From: OLB6 sp964493635
Lineage (GTDB): Bacteria > Bacteroidota > Ignavibacteria > Kapaibacteriales > Kapaibacteriaceae
Length of the DNA stretch: 64,000 nucleotides
Direction of reading: 5' to 3'
Assembly (NCBI GenBank): GCA_964493635.1
Contig: CAZBOW010000001.1
Span: 1 to 64,000, forward strand
Shown piece by piece: positions 1 through 7,812 of the stretch. Position numbers and translations under genes: made by a program. Position 1 is the first letter of the stretch. Every line of letters starts with the position of its first letter. Below the pieces are notes generated by a model that did no database searches, was not told the DNA's origin, and was given only the letters and a program-made list of their open reading frames with translations.

Positions 1-2505
1 CTTGCCGAAGGCTATCTCGAGCTCACCACCGACCGGTCCAACCAAGACCGGTCCAGCCAACGCATCCCGCTGTCGATCTCGGGCATGTCGGGTAGGGGGC
101 GATTCGTGGTGCAGACCTCTGGAACCTACAGCATCCATGTGGTGGATTCCAACGGACAGTCCAACGCCGAACCGGTGCGGTACCGCATCACCACGCTTGC
201 CGATGCCCCGCCAACAATTACGCTGCTGGAACCGGCCACGGATGCCGATGTGGACATCTCGGCCCTGCTGCCGATCCGTGTGCAGATTGCCGACGACTAT
301 GGTTGCTCGGCCCTGCGATTGCACTACCGACTTGTGCAGTCTGCCTATGCCAAGCCGGAGACGGCGTTTCAGTCCATCGCCATACCCATGGCACCGCTCC
401 CAACGCAACTAACGGTGGACTATACGTGGAACCTCGGAGCGCTGGGGATGACGGCCAACGATCGGTTCGAGTTCTACCTGGAGGTCACCGATAACGACGT
501 TGTCACCGGACCGAAGTCTGCGCGCACGCCAACGCGTTCCGTTCGGATGCCGTCGCTGGAGGAGATCTTTGCCGAAACGGACGATACCCAGAAGCAGGTG
601 CAGCAGGAACTCCGAGAGGTGGTCAAAGAAGCCGAAGAGCTCCGCAAGGAAGCCGATGCACTGCAGCGCGAGTTGCAGAAGCAGCAGGCGCAGCAGCAGA
701 GGCAAACCGATTGGGCCGACCGGAAAAAGGCCGAACAGCTGGCCAAGCGGCAGCAGGAACTGCAGCAGCGGATGGAACAGGCCGTGGAGAAACTCGAGCG
801 CATGACGTCGACGCTTGAAAAGAACAACGCCATCTCGCCAGAAACGCTGGAGAAGTACAAGGAACTACAGGAGTTACTGCGAACGGTGGACTCCCCCGAA
901 CTGCGACGCATGCAGGAGCAAATGAAGCAGGCGATGGAACAGGCCATGGAGCAGATGTCGCCCGAAGAACTGCAGAAGATGATGCAGCAGTTCACCTTCG
1001 ACGAGGAGAAGTTCCGTCAAAGTATCGAGCGCACGCTGAACCTGCTCAAGCGAGCACAGGCAGAGCAGAAGGCCGACGAACTCTCCAAGCGCGCCGAGCA
1101 GTTGGCACAGCAGCAGGAGTCACTCAAGGAACAAACCCAGCAAGCCAACCCAAACGATCGCTCTCGACGGGACCAGCTGGCCAAACAGCAGAAAGAGCTC
1201 CAGGAGAAAACTGAGGCACTGCAGAAGGAAGCCGACGAACTGGAATCTCTCATGAAGGAGCTCGGGGCCGACATGCCCACCAGCCAGATGGAAGCCGCTC
1301 AGCAGGAACTGCAGGACCAGCAAACCGCTCAGCAAATGCAGCAGGCACAGCGCGATCTGAACGCCGGTGAGTTCAACAAGGCGCAATCTCCGCAGCAAAA
1401 GGCGTCCGATCAGTTGCAGCGCTTTGCCCAGCAGATGCGTCAGATGCAGAAGCAGATGCGTCGTAACGCCAATCGCGAGGCCATGCGCTCGATGCAGCGG
1501 GGAATGCAGGATATGGTGTCGATGTCCAAACAGCAGGAATCGCTGATGCAATCGATGCGGCAGATGGATCCGTCGTCGGCCCAGTTTCGCCAGGCGGCGC
1601 AGGAGCAACAGCGCCTGCAGCAGGCCATGCAGAGCGTATCGAATTCCATGTTTCAGCTCTCTCAAAAATCCACGTCGGTGTCGCCGGAACTCGCCAAAGA
1701 TTTAGGCGACGCGCTGCAGGCGATGCAGCAATCACTTGGTCAGATGCAGGACCGCAACAGTGCACAAGCGGCAAGCCAGCAGGGCAAAGCCATGCAGGCC
1801 ATGAACAGCGCTGCTCAGAGAATGGGACAGGCCTTGGGCCAGATGATGCAGGGCGAGGGTGGCGGACAGGGTGGACAGGGAGGACAGGGGCAGGCACCAG
1901 GTCAGGGACAGGGTCAGGGTCCGAGTCCATTCCAACGCTTGCAGCAGCTGGCGCAGCAGCAGTCCGGCATCAACCAAGGGAGCCAGAATGTTGGGCAGGG
2001 AGGTGGAGGGGGCTCGCAGATGAGCGAGGCACAGCGGGCCGAAATGGGCCGCCTGGCAGCTCAGCAAGGCAAGGCCCTGAAGGCTCTCGAGGAACTGGAT
2101 CAACAAACACGGCAGATGCCGGGATCGAAGAAGCCCCTGGGTAACCTCCGCCAGATCGCCGAGGATATGCGCGAGGTGGTCTCCGACATGCAGTCTGGAT
2201 CCATCACCCCAGAAACACGGATGCGTCAGGAGCGCATTCTGTCGCGCTTGCTGAATGCGTCGACGTCCATGAATGAACGCGAATACGAACAAACACGGGA
2301 ATCCAACGTTGGGCAGGATGTGGAGCGCACAAGCCCTACGGCTCTCGATCCCTCGCTGCTACAAGGATCGGCCCTGCAACGGCGGCTGCAGGACCTTGAG
2401 CGCACGTATTCACGGGAGTACCAGCTGCTGATCCGGAAGTACTTCGAACTTCTCCAACAACAACCGCCACAAGAACCGGCGTCGAACACTCCGGCAAAGC
2501 GATGA
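1..2505 (+). CDS. DUF4175-type envelope protein, 5' end cut by the window edge
   Basis: The reading frame is open from base 1, so the N-terminus, where DUF4175 proteins carry membrane helices, lies outside the window. The visible 834 residues begin with an Ig-like beta-rich stretch of about 180 residues, followed by a long charged coiled coil that turns into a Gln/Met-rich region. A Gly-Gln linker is encoded around 1856-1922, and the C-terminal part is again helical. This order matches the DUF4175 family of Bacteroidota and relatives, whose biochemical role is unknown. The stop codon overlaps the next start (ATGA), so the small membrane protein is probably translationally coupled. The strong Gln/Met bias is intrinsic to the protein and produces long meaningless open frames on the other strand. 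I am confident it is a real gene, moderately confident of the family, and offer no function. Confidence 0.8.
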   Translation, partial: LAEGYLELTTDRSNQDRSSQRIPLSISGMSGRGRFVVQTSGTYSIHVVDSNGQSNAEPVRYRITTLADAPPTITLLEPATDADVDISALLPIRVQIADDYGCSALRLHYRLVQSAYAKPETAFQSIAIPMAPLPTQLTVDYTWNLGALGMTANDRFEFYLEVTDNDVVTGPKSARTPTRSVRMPSLEEIFAETDDTQKQVQQELREVVKEAEELRKEADALQRELQKQQAQQQRQTDWADRKKAEQLAKRQQELQQRMEQAVEKLERMTSTLEKNNAISPETLEKYKELQELLRTVDSPELRRMQEQMKQAMEQAMEQMSPEELQKMMQQFTFDEEKFRQSIERTLNLLKRAQAEQKADELSKRAEQLAQQQESLKEQTQQANPNDRSRRDQLAKQQKELQEKTEALQKEADELESLMKELGADMPTSQMEAAQQELQDQQTAQQMQQAQRDLNAGEFNKAQSPQQKASDQLQRFAQQMRQMQKQMRRNANREAMRSMQRGMQDMVSMSKQQESLMQSMRQMDPSSAQFRQAAQEQQRLQQAMQSVSNSMFQLSQKSTSVSPELAKDLGDALQAMQQSLGQMQDRNSAQAASQQGKAMQAMNSAAQRMGQALGQMMQGEGGGQGGQGGQGQAPGQGQGQGPSPFQRLQQLAQQQSGINQGSQNVGQGGGGGSQMSEAQRAEMGRLAAQQGKALKALEELDQQTRQMPGSKKPLGNLRQIAEDMREVVSDMQSGSITPETRMRQERILSRLLNASTSMNEREYEQTRESNVGQDVERTSPTALDPSLLQGSALQRRLQDLERTYSREYQLLIRKYFELLQQQPPQEPASNTPAKR

Positions 2506-2852
2506 AGTTGATCCTGCTTTCAGTGTTGCAATCGGTGTGCGCCGTGGCTGGTATGGCCCTTGTTCACCAGGCCGTCGAAGGCAAGCCATCGACGATTCTA
2601 TCCCTGGTACAGGCCATGCTCTCGTTGCCCGGTGTGGCAGGAATCATAGCACTGCTGTCAAGTTTTGTGCTGACCACCATGATTCTGTCGTTTACGCGCG
2701 TTGCCGTGTTCATTCCTCTGAATACCGGCATGGTATTTTTGTTCACTGTGATCTATGCGGTTGTCTTTCACCACGACCGATTACCGGTGGCTGCAATCTT
2801 CGGGATGGTCCTGATCACGGCTGGTATTGCTTTGGTGTCTCAGTATAGGTAA
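2502..2852 (+). CDS. Small four-helix membrane protein, SMR/EamA-like
   Basis: This is a 116-residue, very hydrophobic protein with about four predicted transmembrane helices separated by short loops. The size and topology fit the small multidrug resistance (EmrE-like) or ArnE-like half-transporter class. The helix-4 region (GMVLITAGIALVSQY) resembles the last helix of EamA-type transporters. I do not see a clear EmrE-type glutamate in the first helix (MKLILLSVLQSVCAVAGMAL), so proton-coupled drug export should not be assumed. It starts inside the stop codon of the DUF4175 gene, indicating co-translation. The family call is from topology and length only. Confidence 0.6.
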   Translation: MKLILLSVLQSVCAVAGMALVHQAVEGKPSTILSLVQAMLSLPGVAGIIALLSSFVLTTMILSFTRVAVFIPLNTGMVFLFTVIYAVVFHHDRLPVAAIFGMVLITAGIALVSQYR

Positions 2853-2856
2853 CACG

Positions 2857-4506
2857 ATGCGCTTGTTGTTAGCACTCTTCTGTGTGATTCAGTTGGCGTT
2901 GGCTCAACAGCCGACGAATCAGGAATGGACTCCAGAATGGACTCCAGAATGGACTCCAGAATGGACAATAACGCTCGAGCCGTATAGCATTCCGGGAATG
3001 CCGTCGCTCCAGTCGTTTGCCTCGGCTCACGTGGGGTCGGATCTGGTGATCGTTGGAGGCCGTCGTGACGGACTGCATCGCTTTCAGCCGCCGAATGCCT
3101 TTCTGGCAGCCGACAACAACACCATGATCTACGTGGTTGATCTGGTCAACCGGAGGGTGGACAGTGTGTCGGTACTGTCACCGGCATTGTCGTTGGACGG
3201 CCCCCTAGCAGACCAGCTCCAGAGTACGAACATGCAATTCGTCCAGTACGGTGATACCCTTCTGCTGATGGGTGGCTACGGCTATGCTACCACTGTGCAG
3301 CGTCACATCACGCACCCACGATTCACGCTCGTGGACCTGCCGTTGCTGATCAGCGCCATTCGGTCCGGAGGGGATGTGCGGCAGGCGTTCCGCAGCCAGG
3401 AGGATCAGCGTGCTGCCGTAACCGGTGGCTATCTAGGCAAGATCGGGGATACGCTGATGCTGGTAGGGGGCCATCGATTTGATGGACGGTACAATCCGAT
3501 GGGTGGGAACTCCTTTACGCAGCGCTATCACGAGAGAGTGTTTCGCTTTACCGTTGATACGTCGGGGGAGCGTCCGGCGATCATCGAACTGGAGCATCAC
3601 TCGGACCCGGAGCATCTTCACCGACGTGATTACAACCTGGTGCCGCAAATCTTTGCCGATGGTCGTCATGGGTACACGGTGTACTCCGGCGTCTTTCAGC
3701 GCGACGTAGACCTGCCATTTCTGCATCCGGTGGACGTAACCACCACGAGCTACACGCCGCGTCCGGAGTTTTCGCAGTACCTGAATCACTACCACTGCGC
3801 TACCATTCCGTTGTATGATTCGGCCTCTTCCGATCAGCACACGTTTTTCGTTGGTGGAATGAGTCAGTATACCGTGGCCAGTGATGGGACGCTACAGCAG
3901 GACGACAACGTTCCCTTTGTTCGGACCATGGCGCGCGTCAGCCGCGATGCCACCGGTACGTTCCGCGAGTCGAAGCTGGACGACCTGTTGCCGGGCCTCG
4001 AGGGCACGACGGCGGAGTTTGTGCATCGCCATGACGTGCCGGCAACGGACCACGGCGTGATCCTTGGGCACCGTCTGCCGGAGGACAGCCTTTCTGCTGG
4101 CTACCACATCGGCTACGTGGTGGGCGGGATTCGTAGCACGGCACCGAACATCTTTTTTCAGAATACCGGCACACAGTCAGCAGCCAGCGCTGCCGTGTAC
4201 CGAGTGCTGGCACGCCGCTCAATGACCACCACGGCCAGGGAGATCCCGATTCGTGCGGTGCATCAAGCCACCTTGCTCACGGCCCAGATCGAGGACTCCG
4301 TGGTTCGGGTTGATCTGCAGCTCCTCAGTGACTCCGACGTCTATCTGCGTCTGTACGACCTGCAGGGACGACTGCTGGAGGCCTTTGTCGGTGAGATGGA
4401 ACCTGCCGGGATGCGCACGTTCCGCTTGCCACTCCGCAAGCAGCGCGGCCCCGTGCTGGTGGCTGTCCAAGCGCAGGGCCGCGTGATGACGATGTTGGCG
4501 CAATAA
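2857..4506 (+). CDS. Secreted protein with 12-nt repeat-encoded linker and T9SS-like C-terminus
   Basis: The start is placed at 2857 because it is directly followed by a clear signal peptide (MRLLLALFCVIQLALAQ). The mature N-terminus has the four-residue repeat EWTP about 3.7 times, encoded by an almost perfect 12-nt tandem repeat. The body of about 430 residues is beta-rich with Gly-Gly segments such as LVIVGGR, LLLMGGY, LMLVGGH and FFVGGM spaced like the blades of a kelch-type propeller. The last 85 residues (VDLQLLSDSDVYLRLYDLQG onward) resemble a T9SS sorting domain, although the final lysine or arginine is missing and the protein ends in MLAQ. Probably cell-surface or extracellular; no enzyme motif was recognised. 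The stop codon lies inside a 16-nt tandem repeat. Confidence 0.7.
   Translation: MRLLLALFCVIQLALAQQPTNQEWTPEWTPEWTPEWTITLEPYSIPGMPSLQSFASAHVGSDLVIVGGRRDGLHRFQPPNAFLAADNNTMIYVVDLVNRRVDSVSVLSPALSLDGPLADQLQSTNMQFVQYGDTLLLMGGYGYATTVQRHITHPRFTLVDLPLLISAIRSGGDVRQAFRSQEDQRAAVTGGYLGKIGDTLMLVGGHRFDGRYNPMGGNSFTQRYHERVFRFTVDTSGERPAIIELEHHSDPEHLHRRDYNLVPQIFADGRHGYTVYSGVFQRDVDLPFLHPVDVTTTSYTPRPEFSQYLNHYHCATIPLYDSASSDQHTFFVGGMSQYTVASDGTLQQDDNVPFVRTMARVSRDATGTFRESKLDDLLPGLEGTTAEFVHRHDVPATDHGVILGHRLPEDSLSAGYHIGYVVGGIRSTAPNIFFQNTGTQSAASAAVYRVLARRSMTTTAREIPIRAVHQATLLTAQIEDSVVRVDLQLLSDSDVYLRLYDLQGRLLEAFVGEMEPAGMRTFRLPLRKQRGPVLVAVQAQGRVMTMLAQ
2923..2966 (+). repeat. 12-nt tandem repeat, about 3.7 copies, in frame
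   Basis: The unit GAATGGACTCCA occurs three times exactly, plus a partial fourth copy. It encodes Glu-Trp-Thr-Pro just after the signal peptide of the secreted protein. The unit is a multiple of three, so copy-number change would alter linker length without a frameshift. Confidence 0.95.
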
Positions 4507-4562
4507 CGTGCTGGTACAATAACGTGCTGGCACAATAACGTGCTGGCGCAATAGAGCGCTGG
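4499..4562. repeat. 16-nt tandem repeat (4 copies) spanning a stop codon at a convergent junction
   Basis: Four head-to-tail 16-nt units share the core CAATAACGTGCTGG, the last being diverged (CAATAGAGCGCTGG). The first unit contains the stop codon of the upstream secreted-protein gene, and the array fills the space before the end of the convergent aldehyde dehydrogenase gene. No U-tract terminator is visible. Confidence 0.95.
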
Positions 4563-4568
4563 CGGTTG

Positions 4569-6047
4569 TCAGTAGTTGTCGATTTGCGCTCGCTGGAGCT
4601 TGCCGGAGTAGTCAACGTACACCGTCTTCCACTCGGTGAAGATGTCGAAGACCGTCCAGCCCCCTTCACGATGACCGTTACCGGTACCTTTGACACCACC
4701 GAATGGCATGTGGGCTTCGGCGCCAATCGTTGGGGCGTTGATGTAGGTGATTCCCGCCTCGATGTCGCGGATGGCGCGGAAGGCAGCGTTTACATCCCGC
4801 GTGTAGATGCTCGACGACAGGCCGTAGGCCGAGTCGTTGGCCATCGCCAGAGCTTCCTCGAAGGAGTGCGCCTTGGCCACACTCAGAACGGGGCCGAAGA
4901 TTTCTTCTTGAAAGATGCGACAGGCCGGCGTGACGTTGGTAAAGATCGTCGGCTCGATAAAGTAGCCGTGGTCGAGCCCGGCACCCTGAGCGCGCTTGCC
5001 GCCCAGGTAGAGCGACGCTTCCTTGCTGCCAATGTTGATGTAGTCCAGAATCTTCGTCATCTGGCGCTCGTTGATCACAGGGCCAACCTGATGGCCGTCG
5101 ACGCGACCGTCGCCGAGCACCAGTGCCGAGGCTTGCGCTCGTAACTGCTCCAGGAAGGAGTCGTGGATGTCGGCGTGCAGGATCAGGCGCGATGTTGCCG
5201 TGCAGCGTTGGCCCGTAGTGCCAAAGGCTCCCCAGAGGACGCCGTGTAAGGCCAGATCCATGTCGGCATCGGGCATCACGATCTGCGCATTCTTACCTCC
5301 CATCTCAAGGGAGACCTTCTTGTTCAGTGTGCCACAGGTCGAGGCGATGGCCTTGCCAGTGGCCGTGCTGCCGGTAAAGCCGATGAGCTTGACGTCCGGA
5401 TGCTCTACCAGGGCTGCTCCAGCTTCGCCATTACCATGGACAACGTTGAACACCCCGGCAGGAATACCGGCTTCTTCCAGGATCTCGGCAAAGATGTTCG
5501 CCGAGTGGGGAGAGTCGTCCGAGGGCTTGAAGACCACAGTGTTGCCTGCTGCCAGCGCCGGAATGATCTTCCAGGACGGCACAGCAATCGGGAAGTTCCA
5601 CGCCGTAATGATTCCGCACACGCCAATCGGCATCCGGAAGGAGAGGTTCATCTTGTTCTCCATCTCCGACGGGGCCGTATAGCCGAACAGCCGACGGGTT
5701 TCCGTTGCAGCGTAGTAGCAGGTGTCGATGGCTTCCTGAATATCGCCGGCGGTTTCAAACAGGGGCTTTCCCATTTCGCGGGTCATGATGTCGGCCAGCT
5801 CGGCCTTGCGTCGGGCGAAGATATCTCCAGCTCGGCGCAGCATGTCGCCACGACGGGGGGCAGGGATGAGTCGCCACGTGGCATAGGCGTCGGCTGCGGC
5901 GCGCACGGCACGATCCACATCATCGGCAGACGATGTGGGGAACAGGCCAATGGTGTCGTGCACGTTGGCCGGGTTGATGTTCGAGAAGGTTCGTCCGGTA
6001 GCGGAAGGTTCCCAGCTGCCGTTGATGTAGTTGTGGTAGTGTGTCAT
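4569..6047 (-). CDS. NAD(P)+-dependent aldehyde dehydrogenase
   Basis: This 492-residue ALDH-superfamily protein oxidises an aldehyde to the acid in the cytoplasm. Family residues are all visible: Asn151 in AWNFP, Lys174 in FKPSDD, the general base Glu248 in SLEMGGKN, and the nucleophile Cys282 in TTGQRCTATSR. The C-terminal substrate-side signature (PFGGVKGTGNGHREGG) resembles semialdehyde dehydrogenases such as aminoadipate- or alpha-ketoglutarate-semialdehyde enzymes, but the substrate cannot be fixed from sequence alone. The start at 6047 (MTHYHNYING) was chosen because the alignable ALDH N-terminus begins there; upstream in-frame codons add an unrelated extension. It follows peptide deformylase by 28 nt in the same direction, so co-transcription with def and the HAD gene is likely. 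Confidence 0.9.
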   Translation of the reverse strand: MTHYHNYINGSWEPSATGRTFSNINPANVHDTIGLFPTSSADDVDRAVRAAADAYATWRLIPAPRRGDMLRRAGDIFARRKAELADIMTREMGKPLFETAGDIQEAIDTCYYAATETRRLFGYTAPSEMENKMNLSFRMPIGVCGIITAWNFPIAVPSWKIIPALAAGNTVVFKPSDDSPHSANIFAEILEEAGIPAGVFNVVHGNGEAGAALVEHPDVKLIGFTGSTATGKAIASTCGTLNKKVSLEMGGKNAQIVMPDADMDLALHGVLWGAFGTTGQRCTATSRLILHADIHDSFLEQLRAQASALVLGDGRVDGHQVGPVINERQMTKILDYINIGSKEASLYLGGKRAQGAGLDHGYFIEPTIFTNVTPACRIFQEEIFGPVLSVAKAHSFEEALAMANDSAYGLSSSIYTRDVNAAFRAIRDIEAGITYINAPTIGAEAHMPFGGVKGTGNGHREGGWTVFDIFTEWKTVYVDYSGKLQRAQIDNY

Positions 6048-6075
6048 GCGATGCGGCGTTGTTATTGAGGCAGTG

Positions 6076-6621
6076 TTATGGACGAAACAGTTCGTAATCA
6101 GCATCAACATCGCCCCGGGCGATGCGCTTGAGTTTTCCGGCTCCTAGCGTACGCCGGATGGGTGAGAGACGTTCAAAAAAGTACATGCCGTTGAGGTGGT
6201 CGATTTCGTGCTGCATCACCCGTGCCAGCAGGCCATCCACTTCGCGGACATGCTCCTTCATCGACGGGTCGAAGTACCGAACTTGGATCGCTTCCGGGCG
6301 GACCACGATGTCGCGGTAGTCGGGCAGCGACAAACAGCCTTCCTCAAACTCCTCGACGTGGTCGGAGACGGCCTCGATCACCGGATTGATCAATACAAGG
6401 GCGCTCTCGTCCTCGGCGGGTGTACCATCCTCGGCAAGGTCAATCACCGTCAGGGAGAGCCCCTTACCCACCTGATTGGCGGCCAAACCGATACCGTTGG
6501 CGATACGCATCGTGTGGACCATGTTGCTGATCAGATCCAGAACATCGTCCGTAAAATCCTCTATGGCCGCGGTGCGCTGCTTCAGAACCGGGTGGTTGTA
6601 GGTGTAAATCGGCAGAATCAT
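6076..6621 (-). CDS. def: Peptide deformylase
   Basis: This enzyme removes the N-formyl group from nascent polypeptides at the ribosome. All three deformylase motifs are present in order: GIGLAANQ (residues 43-50), EGCLS (94-98, with the metal-ligand Cys96) and HEIDH (138-142, two His ligands and the catalytic Glu). At 181 residues it has the usual length of bacterial enzymes. It starts two nucleotides after the stop of the upstream HAD gene, so the two are likely translated from one mRNA. No oddities were noticed. Confidence 0.97.
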   Translation of the reverse strand: MILPIYTYNHPVLKQRTAAIEDFTDDVLDLISNMVHTMRIANGIGLAANQVGKGLSLTVIDLAEDGTPAEDESALVLINPVIEAVSDHVEEFEEGCLSLPDYRDIVVRPEAIQVRYFDPSMKEHVREVDGLLARVMQHEIDHLNGMYFFERLSPIRRTLGAGKLKRIARGDVDADYELFRP

Positions 6622-6623
6622 GG

Positions 6624-7301
6624 TTATGGCTGGTGTACGATATCCAGCAATTGTTTGATGTCGTGGAGGATCACATCGGCATTGGACATATCCTGATTGC
6701 CGAAGGAATCGCCGTACTTGGCAAAGGCCGTTCGCATACCCACATTCTTTGCTCCTGCCAGGTCGCGCTCGGCCCAGTCGCCCACCATGATGGCCTCGGA
6801 CGGCGCAACGTCCAAGCGCTCCAGAATCAGCTTGAAGGGCTTCGGACTTGGCTTGCGTTCGCCGGTGTCATCGAAGGTGACAACGTGATCGAAGAAGTGG
6901 TGGAAGTTTATGAAGCAGAGCCGGAGCCATGCCTCGCGTGTTGGTGCGTCGGACAGGATGCCCAGACGCAGGCCCTGACGGTTCAACTGCATCAATGTTG
7001 CCGTCACGTGCGGGTAGGGCTTCAATGCTGCCTCGCGGGCACGGCGATACGCAATGATACCGGCCGAGATGATCCGTGGGTCGACGTAGCCCAGCACATC
7101 TTCTAAGAGTTTGTCGAACACCTTCTGATATTCGATGCCCAGTTCGGCATAAATCCCATCGATGCGGTCCTTGACCTGATCGAAGGTAAGGTTCAGCCCG
7201 GCGTCCATCATGGCACCAATGGCTGCATCCACCGCTTGGCGTTTCATGGCCATGAAGTCCACCAGGGTGTTGTCGAGATCGAAGACGACAGCTTTAATCA
7301 T
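6624..7301 (-). CDS. HAD-family hydrolase (subfamily IA-like phosphatase)
   Basis: This 225-residue cytoplasmic hydrolase has the four HAD motifs: DLDNTLVD near the N-terminus (nucleophile Asp8, acid/base Asp10), LSDAPTR (motif II), the lysine in ERKPSPKPF (motif III), and MVGDWAERDLAGAKNVGM (motif IV). The helical cap between motifs I and II suggests a small phosphometabolite substrate, which cannot be named. The start is set at ATG 7301, where the HAD fold begins; it lies only three nucleotides after a TATCTTTG promoter box, implying a leaderless mRNA. It is divergent from yqeY, with a perfect inverted repeat between the two promoters, and heads the HAD-def-ALDH gene group. Confidence 0.9.
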   Translation of the reverse strand: MIKAVVFDLDNTLVDFMAMKRQAVDAAIGAMMDAGLNLTFDQVKDRIDGIYAELGIEYQKVFDKLLEDVLGYVDPRIISAGIIAYRRAREAALKPYPHVTATLMQLNRQGLRLGILSDAPTREAWLRLCFINFHHFFDHVVTFDDTGERKPSPKPFKLILERLDVAPSEAIMVGDWAERDLAGAKNVGMRTAFAKYGDSFGNQDMSNADVILHDIKQLLDIVHQP

Positions 7302-7304
7302 GTG

Positions 7305-7312
7305 CAAAGATA
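7305..7312 (-). promoter_or_regulatory. Promoter -7 box TATCTTTG for the HAD-def-ALDH genes
   Basis: The minus strand reads TATCTTTG, a perfect match to the Bacteroidota TAnnTTTG element, followed by CAC and then the ATG. No good TTTG is visible 20 nt upstream. The spacing implies transcription starts at or next to the start codon. Confidence 0.6.
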
Positions 7313-7333
7313 CCGAGTGTCCGATACTCGGTA
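7311..7333. promoter_or_regulatory. Perfect 8-bp inverted repeat between divergent promoters (operator candidate)
   Basis: TACCGAGT and ACTCGGTA are exact inverted copies separated by 7 nt. The element touches the -7 box of the minus-strand HAD promoter and lies upstream of the plus-strand yqeY -7 box, where a repressor could block both. No U-tract follows, so it is not a typical terminator. Confidence 0.5.
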
Positions 7334-7346
7334 CTGCGGGCTGCCG

Positions 7347-7354
7347 TAGATTTG
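7347..7354 (+). promoter_or_regulatory. Promoter -7 box TAGATTTG for yqeY-mutS2
   Basis: A perfect TAnnTTTG match ends five nucleotides before the yqeY ATG. The distance suggests a transcript with almost no 5' leader. Confidence 0.6.
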
Positions 7355-7359
7355 CCGCT

Positions 7360-7812
7360 ATGAACCTTACCGATACCATTCAAGCCGACATCAAAGAGGC
7401 GATGAAGTCGGGCGACAAGCTTCGCCTGGAAACCCTGCGTTCGATTCGTGCTGGCATCCTGGAGTTTGAAAAATCCGGAACGGACCGAGCCATGACCGAC
7501 GAGGATGCCGTAGCCATCCTGACGAAAGCTGCCAAGAAGCGCCGCGACGCCATCGAGCAGTATCGCGCAGCCGGTAGGGCCGATGCTGCCGCCAGCGAGG
7601 AAGCCGAGCTGGCCATCATCCAATCGTATCTGCCGGCGCAGATGAGTCGCGACGAAATTGCCGCGGTGTTGACCGAAGTGATTGCTGCCGTGGGAGCATC
7701 GGGTCCGTCGGACGTGGGCAAGGTGATGGGCGCGGCGATGAAGCAACTCAAGGGCAAGGCCGACGGCACCCTGATTCAAGCGGTTGCCAAGGAGATGCTC
7801 GGTGCTGCGTGA
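7360..7812 (+). CDS. YqeY/GatB-related protein
   Basis: This 150-residue helical protein belongs to the YqeY family, which resembles the tRNA-binding tail domain of the GatB subunit of Glu-tRNA(Gln) amidotransferase. Typical features are the N-terminal DIKEAMKSGDKLRLETLRSI helix region, the central AKKRRDAIEQYRAAGR segment, and the C-terminal VGKVMGAAMKQLKGKADG segment. Length is normal for the family, whose exact role is unproven. The start at 7360 is chosen because a TAGATTTG promoter box ends five nucleotides upstream and the conserved N-terminus begins there. The end overlaps the GTG start of mutS2 by 11 nt, indicating coupled translation. Confidence 0.9.
   Translation: MNLTDTIQADIKEAMKSGDKLRLETLRSIRAGILEFEKSGTDRAMTDEDAVAILTKAAKKRRDAIEQYRAAGRADAAASEEAELAIIQSYLPAQMSRDEIAAVLTEVIAAVGASGPSDVGKVMGAAMKQLKGKADGTLIQAVAKEMLGAA

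Noticed and set aside
1120..1665. Minus-strand Leu-rich open frame
   Set aside because: CAG-rich coding on the plus strand produces Leu-rich antisense frames; no membrane protein is implied.
4499..4562. CRISPR-like array
   Set aside because: The units are 16 nt and directly adjacent with no spacers, so this is a simple tandem repeat.
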